Below are positions 1-8,900 of a stretch of 64,000 nt of DNA, piece by piece (position 1 is the first letter of the stretch; each line of letters opens with the position of its first letter). The stretch comes from Salicibibacter cibarius (lineage in GTDB: Bacteria; Bacillota; Bacilli; Bacillales; Marinococcaceae): positions 558,001 to 622,000 of the forward strand of contig NZ_CP054705.1 of the NCBI RefSeq assembly GCF_016495725.1, given 5' to 3'. The position numbers and the translations under genes were made by a program. Under the pieces are notes generated by a model, which did not search any database, had not been told where the DNA came from, and saw only the letters and a list, made by a program, of their open reading frames with translations.

Positions 1-2
1 AA

Positions 3-509
3 AAAAAGATGGAAGCCCATGGGATCGAGGTTCGACATGTCAACGCACCAAGCGCGACCAGTTGCCACACGATACCGATGTTGAAAGAAGCCGGAGTGAC
101 ACAAGGAGAACCCGGGCATGCCATAACCGGCACGACCCCCCTGCACGCCGTTCAAGATCTAAAAGAAAGGCCGGCGATGATTTATGTGACAGAGATTTCC
201 CATGAGGATCCCGAGTATCACTATGTCATCGGCGGTGGATTTTATGCACGGGGGAATCCGAGTGGCGCTTATGTTGGCAATGACCCGCAAACGATCACAG
301 AGCAACAGCTGACAGCGAAAACTTTATCCCCCGGCTATATCGATTATTATGGCACTTTGCATAAAGATAAGGACGTGGATATCAACGTAGGCGACACTGC
401 GATATATGCGTTTCGGACGCAAATCTTCGTGACACGCGCCCATGTTGCTTTAGTTCGCGGCATTCAGGACGGAAGACCGGAACTCGTTCATTTTCAAAGG
501 AGGGGATAG
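3..509 (+). CDS. yhfX: YhfX-like PLP-dependent racemase-family protein, C-terminal part
   Basis: The reading frame is open to the left edge, so only the last ~168 residues of a protein that is usually near 390 residues are present. The fragment reads like the C-terminal beta domain of the alanine-racemase-like YhfX family (for example the stretch ending HYVIGGGFYARG). The stop lies 2 bases before the next gene, and that gene's ribosome site (aaaggaggg) lies inside this one, so the two are co-transcribed. A YhfX-YhfW pair also occurs in the E. coli yhf cluster, which supports the call. The reaction is not established for this family. The catalytic lysine region lies outside the window. Confidence 0.75.
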   Translation, partial: KKMEAHGIEVRHVNAPSATSCHTIPMLKEAGVTQGEPGHAITGTTPLHAVQDLKERPAMIYVTEISHEDPEYHYVIGGGFYARGNPSGAYVGNDPQTITEQQLTAKTLSPGYIDYYGTLHKDKDVDINVGDTAIYAFRTQIFVTRAHVALVRGIQDGRPELVHFQRRG

Positions 510-511
510 CG

Positions 512-1702
512 ATGGGAAAAATGATATTGCTCGTTCTTGACGGCTTCGGCATTGGCGCAATGGATGACTGCTGGGAATACGAACCTGCCGATTGCAGGGC
601 CAACACCTACCGGCATATCCGGGAACATTTGCCGGATTTTCATCTCCCGACGTTAGAAAAAATAGGACTTTCAAAAGCTGCGAGCGGAACCGGGAGTGCC
701 ACTGCGGCATTTGGTCGTTCTGCACTCGCTCATTACGGTGCAGACACGTATATGGGACATCAGGAAATTGCCGGAACGATACCGAAACGTCCCCAGAAAA
801 GATTGATGAAAGATATTCATGGCACTCTCGCGAAAGCCTTACGTTCAAAAGGGTACAAAGTAGATTATCCGTGGGAAGATCGGCCGCTGCTCCTTGTGGA
901 AGAAGCGGTGGTTGTCGGCGATAACCTGGAATCTGCTTTTGGCAATATCATTAATCTGACCGCCGATTTTAAACGCATGCCTTTTGAGAAAGTAAAAGAA
1001 GTGGCTCGTGTCGTCCGGGAAAATGTTGATACAAGCCGCGTGATTGCTTTCGGAGGACCGTATACTTCCATCGAACATATTTTATCCGTCACAAAAGAAA
1101 ACAATCCCGACCAATGGGGTGTTGACACCCCGCAGGCGAATGTATACGGCAAAGACTATGAGGTCTTTCATATGGGGCATGGCGTTCAAATGGAGCGGCA
1201 GTTCCCGATGATTGCCGCACAGCACCATTTACCCGTGTATAGAATCGGAAAGACCGCCGATGTCCTGCACGGTGAGGGCGAGGCATACCCGATCGTTAAA
1301 ACAACCGAAGTATTGCAGAAACTGGAGGAATCCTATATTCGGGAAACAGAAGATGCCGCTTTCCTTGTGAACGTTCAGGAAACCGATTTGGCCGGCCATT
1401 CTGAAGATGTAGATTGGTACGCGCGGTTATTGCAGGAAGTGGACACGTGGCTGGGGGAATTCACTCCGAAGCTGAAAGAAGATGATGTTATGATCGTTAC
1501 CGCCGATCACGGCAACGATCCGACCATCGGCCATTCCAAACACACGAGGGAGTACACGCCAATGCTCGTGACCGGACCTAAGGTTGAAGCAAATGATATC
1601 GGGACACGGCGGACAATGGCTGATATTGGGGCAACGTTTTGCGCATATTTTGGACTGCCCGCGCCTGAATCGGGGGAGAGTTTTTTGCGGGAGTTATATT
1701 AA
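512..1702 (+). CDS. yhfW: YhfW-like phosphopentomutase-family metalloenzyme
   Basis: 396 residues, the length of phosphopentomutases of the alkaline-phosphatase superfamily. Visible motifs: the N-terminal metal site VLDGFGIGAMDD (residues 8-19), the phospho-acceptor region DTYMGHQEI (78-86), which parallels DTTTGHWE in DeoB, and the C-terminal metal site TADHGNDPT (about 330). It is most like YhfW rather than DeoB because it directly follows a YhfX-like gene and no nucleoside genes are nearby. It probably moves or removes a phosphate on a sugar phosphate in the cytoplasm; the substrate is unknown. The ATG is preceded by a good aaaggagggg site within the upstream gene. DeoB is the main alternative. 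Confidence 0.8.
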   Translation: MGKMILLVLDGFGIGAMDDCWEYEPADCRANTYRHIREHLPDFHLPTLEKIGLSKAASGTGSATAAFGRSALAHYGADTYMGHQEIAGTIPKRPQKRLMKDIHGTLAKALRSKGYKVDYPWEDRPLLLVEEAVVVGDNLESAFGNIINLTADFKRMPFEKVKEVARVVRENVDTSRVIAFGGPYTSIEHILSVTKENNPDQWGVDTPQANVYGKDYEVFHMGHGVQMERQFPMIAAQHHLPVYRIGKTADVLHGEGEAYPIVKTTEVLQKLEESYIRETEDAAFLVNVQETDLAGHSEDVDWYARLLQEVDTWLGEFTPKLKEDDVMIVTADHGNDPTIGHSKHTREYTPMLVTGPKVEANDIGTRRTMADIGATFCAYFGLPAPESGESFLRELY

Positions 1703-1794
1703 GCTGTGGAAAATCAGATATAATATTCCCTATGGACAACCGTTTCATGTTTTTCAGCAGCCCTTAATTCGATGAAACATGGTATAAACCAAAA

Positions 1795-1822
1795 GAAGTA
1801 ACTACCTCAGGGCGGTTACTTC
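1795..1822. terminator. Hairpin between yhfW and the convergent ABC ATPase gene
   Basis: A perfect 8-bp stem (gaagtaac / gttacttc) with a 12-base loop lies between two converging genes. The T-rich side faces the minus strand. It could end either transcript. Confidence 0.5.
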
Positions 1823-1837
1823 AACTAAAAAAAGGTG

Positions 1838-1856
1838 AAAAACCCCTTGGTGGGGC
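1838..1856 (-). terminator. Short intrinsic terminator after the ABC ATPase gene
   Basis: On the minus strand a short GC stem (gcccc, then gggg) is followed at once by ttttt, 35 bases beyond the ATPase stop. The stem is short but the U-run is good. Confidence 0.5.
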
Positions 1857-1890
1857 AATGTTCTGTTGGGAGATCGTTACAAAGCGTACA

Positions 1891-2973
1891 TCATTTTATC
1901 CGCTTCCCGCTGTTTGGGTTAAAAAAATGTGCTTTGCCCATCTCAAAGCTAAGTTCGATTTGGTCGCCCTGGGCGAAATGACGACGCGGATTTACGGTGG
2001 CGGTTATGGCTTGGTTATCGATGTGCGTATAGAGAACAACTTCTGAACCGGTGAGTTCTGCGATGTCAATGGTTACGTTTGCTACGGAACCCGGGAAGGA
2101 ATGTTCATCATGCAAATCTTCCGGACGGATGCCTAGGGTTATTGCTTTCCCTTCATATGTTTTCAGGTTGCCAAGGCGTTCTTCGGGAAGTTTTAATGCA
2201 AGTTGGTTCCCGCCTCGGAAATGGCCCTCACTAATCGTTCCTTGTAAAAAATTCATGGCAGGGGAGCCAATAAAGCCGCCGACAAAGGTGTTTTCCGGAT
2301 GAAGATACACTTCTCCGGGCGTGCCGATTTGTTGGATGCACCCATCTTTCATAACGACGATGCGCGAGGCCATCGTCATGGCTTCTGTTTGGTCGTGGGT
2401 GACATAGATCGTTGTTGTTTTTAACTGTTGGTGGAGCTTAATGATTTCCGAACGCATTTGTACCCTTAATTTCGCATCCAAATTGGATAACGGTTCATCC
2501 ATCAAAAAAACTTTCGGGTTACTTACCATCGCGCGCCCCAATGCTACCCGTTGTTGCTGGCCGCCGGAAAGCGCTTTAGGCTTCCGCTGCAAATAATCGC
2601 CCAGACCAAGGATGTGACCGGCATTATACACGCGCGCCTTGATCTCTGCTTTGGAGAGATTCTGTAATTTTAAGCCAAAAGCCATATTGTCAAAAACGTT
2701 CATATGAGGATATAAAGCGTAGCTTTGAAATACCATCGCAGTGTCGCGGTCTTTGGGAGCTATATCGTTGACATATTTTTGATCAATGTATAAGGATCCT
2801 GCCGTTATTCGCTCAAGTCCCGCGATCATGCGAAGCATCGTGGATTTACCGCAACCTGACGGCCCGACTAAAACGATGAATTCTTCATCGGCAACATCCA
2901 TATGAAAGTCGGAAATTGCGGTTACATCTCCGTCAAATTGTTTATAGATATGTTCAAATGTAAGTTCTGCCAT
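1891..2973 (-). CDS. msmX: Sugar ABC transporter ATPase, MsmX/UgpC type
   Basis: 360-residue ATPase subunit of carbohydrate ABC importers (CUT1 family). Walker A GPSGCGKST is at 37-45, the signature LSGGQQQ at 135-141, Walker B VFLMDEP at 155-161 and the switch histidine in YVTHDQTEA. The C-terminal ~120 residues form the MalK-type regulatory TOBE region. No permease or binding-protein genes are adjacent, which fits MsmX, a shared ATPase that energises several sugar importers in Bacillus. It acts on the inner face of the membrane. The start ATG has a GGGGAGGCTCC-type purine-rich site just upstream on the minus strand. An orphan UgpC/MalK remains possible. Confidence 0.88.
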   Translation of the reverse strand: MAELTFEHIYKQFDGDVTAISDFHMDVADEEFIVLVGPSGCGKSTMLRMIAGLERITAGSLYIDQKYVNDIAPKDRDTAMVFQSYALYPHMNVFDNMAFGLKLQNLSKAEIKARVYNAGHILGLGDYLQRKPKALSGGQQQRVALGRAMVSNPKVFLMDEPLSNLDAKLRVQMRSEIIKLHQQLKTTTIYVTHDQTEAMTMASRIVVMKDGCIQQIGTPGEVYLHPENTFVGGFIGSPAMNFLQGTISEGHFRGGNQLALKLPEERLGNLKTYEGKAITLGIRPEDLHDEHSFPGSVANVTIDIAELTGSEVVLYTHIDNQAITATVNPRRHFAQGDQIELSFEMGKAHFFNPNSGKRIK

Positions 2974-3016
2974 GCCGGAGCCTCCCCGGGGTTCTTTTAT
3001 TGCTTGATAGTATCGT

Positions 3017-3224
3017 TATGGACGGATGATGAAACCCGAATCTAATGAATTGGATCGTGTTCGCGCACCATGAAGGCCTCATGGAACCCGAAATCGAGGA
3101 ATTAGCGCACGTTTGGTCGTCATGAACGGGTCATGGCGCCCGAAATCACGGAATCGAGGCGCGTACGGTCGTCATGACCACTCTATGGCGACCGAAATCA
3201 GGAAAGCGACGGTCGTACGGTCGT
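3017..3224. repeat. Tandem array, four 52-bp units (array 1)
   Basis: Units start at 3017 (degenerate), 3069, 3121 and 3173, each exactly 52 bp, with a partial unit from 3225. Shared features are catgaNNNNNtcatgg, then cccgaaatca and a closing ggtcgt. The array fills the gap between the start of the ABC ATPase gene and the stop of nnr, both on minus. It carries no coding signal. Confidence 0.85.
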
Positions 3225-3231
3225 CATGAGA

Positions 3232-4728
3232 TCAATGCCAACGATCCACCGCCATCAACGTATCCGGCAGCGCCTTTACAATCTGCGAAGCGGTCATTGC
3301 TTCCGCCGGAACACCTCGTTCAAGCAAATAATCCGCGCTATACCCGTGTAAGCAAACAGCGGTAGAGATCGCCGGTTGCACCTCTCTATAGCGCGCAACA
3401 AACGCGAGGATCATCCCCGTGAGCACATCGCCGGAGCCGCCTTTCGCCAGGCCGGCATTGCCGGTATCGTTGATCCATGTTTCGCCGCCCGGTGTCGCGA
3501 CTAGTGTGCAAGGCCCTTTCAAAACGACATACACGCCGTACTCACGCGCGAAGGTTTCCGCGACTTCGAAGCGACGACGATTCACTTCTCCCGGCGTCGT
3601 ATCAATCAACGCCGCCATCTCTCCCGGGTGTGGTGTAATAATGAGCGGACGTTCACGCGCCCGTACGTTTTCAAGCATCTCGGCCAATACGTGCAAGCCA
3701 TCGGCGTCGACGATGAGCGGCCCTTCAAACTGATCGACAAGGGTCGCCAGTGTTTCCCGCCCCTTGGCGTCAAAGCCGATCCCCGGCCCGATCGCGATAC
3801 CATCTTTATTTTCATAAAAGGTTTCGATTTTATCATCGCGAGGAAAATAAGTCGCTTCCGCAACATGAACGGCAACCGAGGGAATCACCGACGGAGGGAT
3901 GTTGACGGTTGTTAAGCCGGCGCCGGCATTCACCGCTGCGCCCGCGGTTAAGGCGGCTGCTCCCGGCATCGTTTCGCTTCCGGCGATGATCCCGACTTTC
4001 CCGTGGCTACCTTTATGGGAATCGGCCGATCGTGGCTGCCAATGGGTGCTGACGTCCGCCGGCATCCAGACCGCCCGCTGCGTTGAAACGGTTTTATCAA
4101 GGGCAATCGGAGGGATGCCGATGGGCGCGGTCTCCACCTCTCCGTAAAAGCCCCGTCCTGGATATACATAATAACTCAACTTCGGTTGCTGCAACGTAAT
4201 GGTTCGGTCTGCCACAAGGGCGCCCTCAGGCACCGGGCTGTCATCGCCGGGCACGCCACTCGGCAAATCGACCGCCACGACGGTCAAACCCGCTTCGTTG
4301 ACTGCCTGAATGATCTCGCGATACGGCTCCCTGATAGCTCCGGAAATCCCGGTCCCGAGCAATGCGTCAACGACAACATCCGCTTGTTGAAAAAAACCCG
4401 GGTCAAACGCTGCCCATGTGTATCCGGCCCGCTCGTACAATTCTTTGTGCCATTTAGCGTCGCCTTTCAATTTTTCTTCAGGAGGAATCAAACATACGTC
4501 AACGGAGCGGCCCAAACTTTTAAGTGTGCGTGCGATAACGAAACCGTCGCCTCCATTATTTCCGGTTCCAATCAATACGAGAAAACGTTTATCGGCACCA
4601 TAATGGACAAGCAATCGTTCCGTAAACGCCCGCCCGGCGTTTTCCATCAACATCGCTCCCGGTATGCCAAGTTCTTCGATCGCGTAGCGGTCCACTTTTC
4701 CCATTTCTTCTCCGGTTACGACTCGCAA
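3232..4728 (-). CDS. nnr: Bifunctional NAD(P)H-hydrate epimerase / ADP-dependent dehydratase
   Basis: 498-residue fusion that repairs hydrated NAD(P)H. The N-terminal epimerase domain (about 1-215) shows the YjeF_N signature GTGNNGGDGFVIAR (54-67). The C-terminal dehydratase domain (about 230-498) shows TPHPGEMA and the ribokinase-like GSGDVLTG near 432. The likely start is TTG at 4728, behind aaaggagg with suitable spacing. It is third in a minus-strand operon after nadS and niaR, 15 bases downstream of niaR, which couples NAD repair to NAD synthesis control. In B. subtilis the homologous gene sits elsewhere, so this linkage is a small novelty. Confidence 0.92.
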   Translation of the reverse strand: MRVVTGEEMGKVDRYAIEELGIPGAMLMENAGRAFTERLLVHYGADKRFLVLIGTGNNGGDGFVIARTLKSLGRSVDVCLIPPEEKLKGDAKWHKELYERAGYTWAAFDPGFFQQADVVVDALLGTGISGAIREPYREIIQAVNEAGLTVVAVDLPSGVPGDDSPVPEGALVADRTITLQQPKLSYYVYPGRGFYGEVETAPIGIPPIALDKTVSTQRAVWMPADVSTHWQPRSADSHKGSHGKVGIIAGSETMPGAAALTAGAAVNAGAGLTTVNIPPSVIPSVAVHVAEATYFPRDDKIETFYENKDGIAIGPGIGFDAKGRETLATLVDQFEGPLIVDADGLHVLAEMLENVRARERPLIITPHPGEMAALIDTTPGEVNRRRFEVAETFAREYGVYVVLKGPCTLVATPGGETWINDTGNAGLAKGGSGDVLTGMILAFVARYREVQPAISTAVCLHGYSADYLLERGVPAEAMTASQIVKALPDTLMAVDRWH

Positions 4729-4743
4729 GAAATCATGCCTCCT

Positions 4744-5283
4744 TTAATGCTCGACGAGAAACCCTTTTGTTTTCAACGCCTGTTTCGCCTCCTCGATCGT
4801 TTGCCCGTCGTCGGCTTCCACGGTATGAAGGTGCAAGCCATCGGTGAGATCGGCAAGCAACGACGCTTCCTGTTCATTCATCAACTGCTCGAACCGTTCC
4901 ACATCTTTGCGGCTTTTAATCATCAATTGGCCGGAAAGCTCTCCGTACGCGGCGTGCTCCACAGTCACGTTTTTGACGAGCACCCCGTGGTCGACGAGAA
5001 TATTCAATTCCTCCGCCATTTCCGCTTTCGAATGCCGGCAAGCAATCACGCCCGTCGCTTTTTCCATGTCGGCTCGGGGCCGATTATAAATGTAGCCTTG
5101 CGGCGTCGCGATAATCGGGTAATTCGCTGCTTTTAACAGTGAGATGTCCTGGACGATGACTTGCCGGCTCACCCCGTGCTTTTCCGCCAAAGCTCCTCCT
5201 TTTTGCGGTTCGGATTCTTCTCTTAGCAAATCGGCGATCCGCTTGCGGCGTTCTTCGCCATTTATTTTTTTACCGTTGGGCAT
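4744..5283 (-). CDS. niaR: NAD biosynthesis repressor NiaR (3H-domain regulator)
   Basis: 179 residues. An N-terminal winged HTH (about 8-65, with LAEKHGVSRQVIVQDISLL) is followed by the 3H domain named for conserved histidines; candidates here are H84, H110 and H151/H153. NiaR (YrxA) binds nicotinic acid and represses nad and niacin-uptake genes in Firmicutes. The gene starts inside the last 14 bases of nadS and is divergent, through nadS, from nadBCA, the classic Bacillus arrangement. It is expected to bind the nadS-nadB intergenic region and so repress both arms, including itself. Confidence 0.93.
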   Translation of the reverse strand: MPNGKKINGEERRKRIADLLREESEPQKGGALAEKHGVSRQVIVQDISLLKAANYPIIATPQGYIYNRPRADMEKATGVIACRHSKAEMAEELNILVDHGVLVKNVTVEHAAYGELSGQLMIKSRKDVERFEQLMNEQEASLLADLTDGLHLHTVEADDGQTIEEAKQALKTKGFLVEH

Positions 5284-6382
5284 TTTTCGCTCTCCTTGGT
5301 CGAATATTCATTAATTTCTTAGCCGCCTCTTCGATTTCCGCGAAATTTGTCTCATAGCCGAATGATAAGCGGACGAATGTGCGTGCTGTATCGGGGCTAT
5401 GGCCAAGGGCAAGCAACGTTTCCGAAGGTTGGTCGACCCCGCTTTGGCAGGCACTTCCCGTCGCGATCGCGATTCCTTCTCGATCACACGCGAGCATCGC
5501 CTCCTGCCCTTCTATTTCCGGCAAACAAAGCCCGAGAATGTAAGGCGATTGCTTTACCGGCGTCCGCTCCCCGAGTACCTGAAAATCAGCCGGCAATTCT
5601 TCTTCCATTTTAGCACGTAACGTACGTATATGTGTCCACGCTTTCGGGCTCTTTTTCACCTGCACATCCGCAGCTTCGGCAAACGCCGCGATCGCGGCCA
5701 CATCAGTGGTGCCCGGAGGAAGGCCATTGCTTGGTTCAACCGTTTTGGAAAAAAAGACAGCCCCAAGCCCTTTCGGGCCTTGAATTTTATGGGCAGCCGT
5801 GCTGATCGCCGATAAACGTGCATCTTGCATGGGAATATGGATTTTCCCGTAAGACTGCACGCAGTCGCTATGGAAAGGAACATCGGCACGGGCGAGCACC
5901 GTTCCGATGGCGCGAATATCGCGAATGGTACCGATCTCGTGTTGAACGTGGGCAAATGTTGCAAGAATAGTGTCCGGTTTTAGTCGCGTTTCTACGTCTC
6001 CCGGCTGAATGTTTCCGCGTTCATCGAGGGGAACATTTTCCACATGTAGCGTCGGGTATTGTTCGTCGAGGGTGCGCAAATAATCTCGAATCGAAGGGTG
6101 TTCCGCGCGGCATGTAAGGATGTGGCCTTGAAACTGTCTCGCGCTTAAGAAGCGATGGATGGCGTGTTGGTTGGCCTCGGATCCGCTTCGGGTAATCGTA
6201 ACACTTGTGTCATCGATCGTTTGGCTCAGCGTGGCGAGTGCTGCCTGCAACACATTGGCCGCATCCGTTCCGCGGGTATGAAGACTGTTGGCGTTTCCGT
6301 AATAGGTATCAGCAACTTCGTGGTAAACGTGCAGCGCTTCCGGGCTCATTGGTGTGGTCGCCGCATAATCCAAGTATATCAT
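5270..6382 (-). CDS. nadS: Cysteine desulfurase of the NAD locus (NifS/NadS)
   Basis: 370-residue class-V PLP enzyme. The PLP lysine is in TAAHKIQGPKG (K199), and the mobile catalytic cysteine is in TGSACQSG (C312). In Bacillus this paralogue supplies sulfur for the iron-sulfur cluster of quinolinate synthase NadA, whose gene lies in the divergent operon. Start ATG at 6382 is preceded on minus by agaaaggat. The intergenic space to nadB is 129 bp and contains the probable NiaR site. A general IscS role is less likely given this location. Confidence 0.9.
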   Translation of the reverse strand: MIYLDYAATTPMSPEALHVYHEVADTYYGNANSLHTRGTDAANVLQAALATLSQTIDDTSVTITRSGSEANQHAIHRFLSARQFQGHILTCRAEHPSIRDYLRTLDEQYPTLHVENVPLDERGNIQPGDVETRLKPDTILATFAHVQHEIGTIRDIRAIGTVLARADVPFHSDCVQSYGKIHIPMQDARLSAISTAAHKIQGPKGLGAVFFSKTVEPSNGLPPGTTDVAAIAAFAEAADVQVKKSPKAWTHIRTLRAKMEEELPADFQVLGERTPVKQSPYILGLCLPEIEGQEAMLACDREGIAIATGSACQSGVDQPSETLLALGHSPDTARTFVRLSFGYETNFAEIEEAAKKLMNIRPRRAKNAQR

Positions 6383-6431
6383 TAATTTTTATCCTTTCTA
6401 GATAGCAATGGCGTTTAGAAAATGAATCTAT

Positions 6432-6481
6432 TTTACATCTTGTCATAGCATTCATTTTATGTAAAGATATGTGTAAAGACA
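6432..6481. promoter_or_regulatory. Probable NiaR operator and nadB promoter region
   Basis: The divergent nadS-nadB gap holds related words on both strands: tttacatcttgtca (6432-6445) and the near-repeat tgtaaaga / tgtgtaaagaca (6460-6481). The tgtaaagaca core resembles the NiaR boxes known from Bacillus nadB regions. A possible -35 TTGTCA (6440-6445) with a weak -10 TAAAGA (6462-6467) would overlap it. Assignment is by resemblance only. Confidence 0.5.
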
Positions 6482-6511
6482 TTAGCAAATATTAACCTAC
6501 TTTGTGAATGG

Positions 6512-8041
6512 GTGAGCATGATGGTTGTTAGAAAAGACGTGTTTGATGTTCTTATCATTGGGAGTGGATTGGCAGGCTTGGTCGTTGCAGAAACAATCGG
6601 CCGTCATTTAGATGTAGGTATTTTTTCTAAAGGAGAAACAACCGACACCAACTCTTATCGGGCGCAAGGAGGTGTTGCCGCGGCGATCACAAAGGAGGAT
6701 TGCTGGGAAAACCATTGGAGGGACACATTGGAAGCAGGGCATGCGCACAATGATCTGGACAACACCGCTACGATGACGAAAGCAGGAAGGGATGCCATTC
6801 AAATGCTTGTCGAGTGGGGCGTTTTATTCGACCGGGATGAACGGTCTCACTTAAAGCTCGGCAAAGAAGGTGCCCACGACTATCCGCGCATCGTGCATGC
6901 CGGCGGGGACCGGACCGGGGCGGCGCTCATCCATACGTTACATAAGCGGGTACGTAAACATGTGCAATTTTTCAACGAAGAAACGGTTTTATCCATATTA
7001 AAAGAAAAAGGCAATTGTGTTGGTGTGAAAACGGTGAACAAACAAGGCAACATTCATTTCCGATATGGCGCCCATATCGTGCTCGCGACTGGAGGCGGGG
7101 GTCAGTTGTTTTCGCAAACGACGAACCAACCCTTTGCCACCGGGGATGGGTACGCGCTCGCTTATCGTGCCGGGGCCATCTTGCGGGACATGGAGTTTGT
7201 CCAGTTTCATCCGACGCTTTTTGCGACAGAAACAGGAACTGCCGGTTTGATTACGGAAGCAGTGCGGGGCGCCGGTGCCCGATTGGTGACAGCGGACAAT
7301 GTTAGGTTGATGGCGAACCATCCGAAAGGAGATTTGGCGGGGCGTGATGTTGTTGCTCGCGCGATTCACAGCGTGAGGCGTCACGGCGAAGATGTATTTC
7401 TCGACGTTACACCGGTTTTAAATCTTGCAGAACGTTTTCCCGGTGTCGCTTCATTGTGTAAAACATACGGCTACACGTCTCGCTTGCCTGTTGCGCCCGG
7501 TGCTCATTTTGTGATGGGTGGGGTCGTTGCAATGCCTGATGGGGAGACGAACGTCCCCGGATTGTCCGCGGTCGGTGAAGTGGCATCGACAGGGGTGCAC
7601 GGCGCGAACCGCTTGGCAAGCAATTCATTATTGGAAGCGGTCGTTTTTGGCCGCAGTGTTGGTCGTAAGTTGTTGGAGCGTCCGGGCAAGGTTTTCGGGA
7701 ATCCGGTCGAACAATCGTTACAAAAGTCGCCACTACCCCCGACGAAGTTCGAAATCAGGCAGGTGATGGATGAGGCGTGCGGGGTCACCCGCGATGAGCA
7801 AACGCTACGAGAGGCCAGTGATTTTTTCAGGTTATCTTTTCAATCAAGCTATGAAAGTGACGATCCGGAAATACAAGAACGCCACAACATGTCTCTCGTT
7901 GCCGGGATGATCGCGAATGCTGCCTTAAAGCGCACGGAATCACGCGGCAGCCATTATCGGGAAGATCATCCGGTCAAAGATGCTTCATGGCAGGACGTAT
8001 CGCTCACGTGGTCCATAAAACAAACGAAGGAGGGGAATTAG
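6512..8041 (+). CDS. nadB: L-aspartate oxidase
   Basis: 509 residues. It oxidises L-aspartate to iminoaspartate, the first step of de novo NAD synthesis. The FAD-binding GSGLAGLVVAE is at 17-27, the succinate-dehydrogenase-like loop SYRAQGGVAAAI at 48-59, and the substrate region VHGANRLASNSLLEAV in the second half. The annotated start is GTG at 6512; ATGs at 6518 and 6521 are also possible, since no strong ribosome site separates them. First gene of nadB-nadC-nadA, 4 bases before nadC. Expected to be repressed by NiaR when niacin is available. Confidence 0.95.
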   Translation: MSMMVVRKDVFDVLIIGSGLAGLVVAETIGRHLDVGIFSKGETTDTNSYRAQGGVAAAITKEDCWENHWRDTLEAGHAHNDLDNTATMTKAGRDAIQMLVEWGVLFDRDERSHLKLGKEGAHDYPRIVHAGGDRTGAALIHTLHKRVRKHVQFFNEETVLSILKEKGNCVGVKTVNKQGNIHFRYGAHIVLATGGGGQLFSQTTNQPFATGDGYALAYRAGAILRDMEFVQFHPTLFATETGTAGLITEAVRGAGARLVTADNVRLMANHPKGDLAGRDVVARAIHSVRRHGEDVFLDVTPVLNLAERFPGVASLCKTYGYTSRLPVAPGAHFVMGGVVAMPDGETNVPGLSAVGEVASTGVHGANRLASNSLLEAVVFGRSVGRKLLERPGKVFGNPVEQSLQKSPLPPTKFEIRQVMDEACGVTRDEQTLREASDFFRLSFQSSYESDDPEIQERHNMSLVAGMIANAALKRTESRGSHYREDHPVKDASWQDVSLTWSIKQTKEGN

Positions 8042-8045
8042 CAAC

Positions 8046-8900
8046 ATGAATCTTTTAAAAGCAAAAGAAAAACTACAATCATTTTTTATTGAAGACATTG
8101 GGGAACGTGATGTTTCAACGAGTTGGCTAAAGGACGAAACGACAACGGTTGATGTGATTGCCAAACAATCCGGAACCCTCGCAGGCATTGAATTGTTGTC
8201 ACTTGGATATGAATTGTTGGATGAAAAGGCGGATGTAACAGTCTATAAATCAGATGGAGATAGGCTTAATGAAGGGGAACTTCTTGCGCGGATGAAAGGG
8301 CCGGCAGCTTCTATTCTCCAGGGCGAGCGCGTTCTTCTCAATCTCATTCAACGTATGAGCGGGGTTGCTACAGCAACAGCACAGGCGATTGCTGACCTAA
8401 ATGACCCCGAGATCCGAATTTCTGATACCCGCAAAACAACACCGGGGTTGCGAATGTTCGAAAAATACGCTGTTCGTTGCGGCGGAGGTGCCAATCATCG
8501 ATATGGCCTTTATGATGCGGTGATGATCAAGGACAACCATATTGATACTTGTGGTGGTTCTATCCACACAGCGGTGCAAAGAGTAAAAGCAACCGTTGGT
8601 CCGCTTGTGAAAATTGAAGTGGAAACCCGCGATGAACAGGAAGTCATGGATGCTGTGGCTGCGCAAGTGGATGTGATCATGTTTGACAATGCACCCCCCG
8701 ACGTCGTTCGTCATTGGCAAAGCCACGTCCCGAAAACGATCAAGACCGAGGCATCCGGCGGCATTTCCCCGGACACCCTTCCCGGATATAGCGGCTGCGG
8801 CGTAGATTTTATATCGCTCGGTTATGTTACACATTCCGCTCAAGCTTTGGATATTAGTATGACTCACATGAAGGAGGAAGCATATCATGTCTTTGCTTGA
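8046..8900 (+). CDS. nadC: Nicotinate-nucleotide pyrophosphorylase (quinolinate phosphoribosyltransferase)
   Basis: 284 residues, normal length. It converts quinolinate and PRPP to nicotinate mononucleotide, CO2 and pyrophosphate. Family motifs seen: [10 protein letters not shown], the [10 protein letters not shown] loop that binds phosphate groups, the [10 protein letters not shown] stretch, the MIKDNH motif, and EVETRDEQE. It lies between nadB and nadA and overlaps nadA by 14 bp, implying translational coupling. Confidence 0.96.
   Translation: MNLLKAKEKLQSFFIEDIGERDVSTSWLKDETTTVDVIAKQSGTLAGIELLSLGYELLDEKADVTVYKSDGDRLNEGELLARMKGPAASILQGERVLLNLIQRMSGVATATAQAIADLNDPEIRISDTRKTTPGLRMFEKYAVRCGGGANHRYGLYDAVMIKDNHIDTCGGSIHTAVQRVKATVGPLVKIEVETRDEQEVMDAVAAQVDVIMFDNAPPDVVRHWQSHVPKTIKTEASGGISPDTLPGYSGCGVDFISLGYVTHSAQALDISMTHMKEEAYHVFA

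Noticed and set aside
4186-5136. 316-codon plus-strand frame
   Set aside because: Antisense to nnr and niaR, both with clear family motifs.
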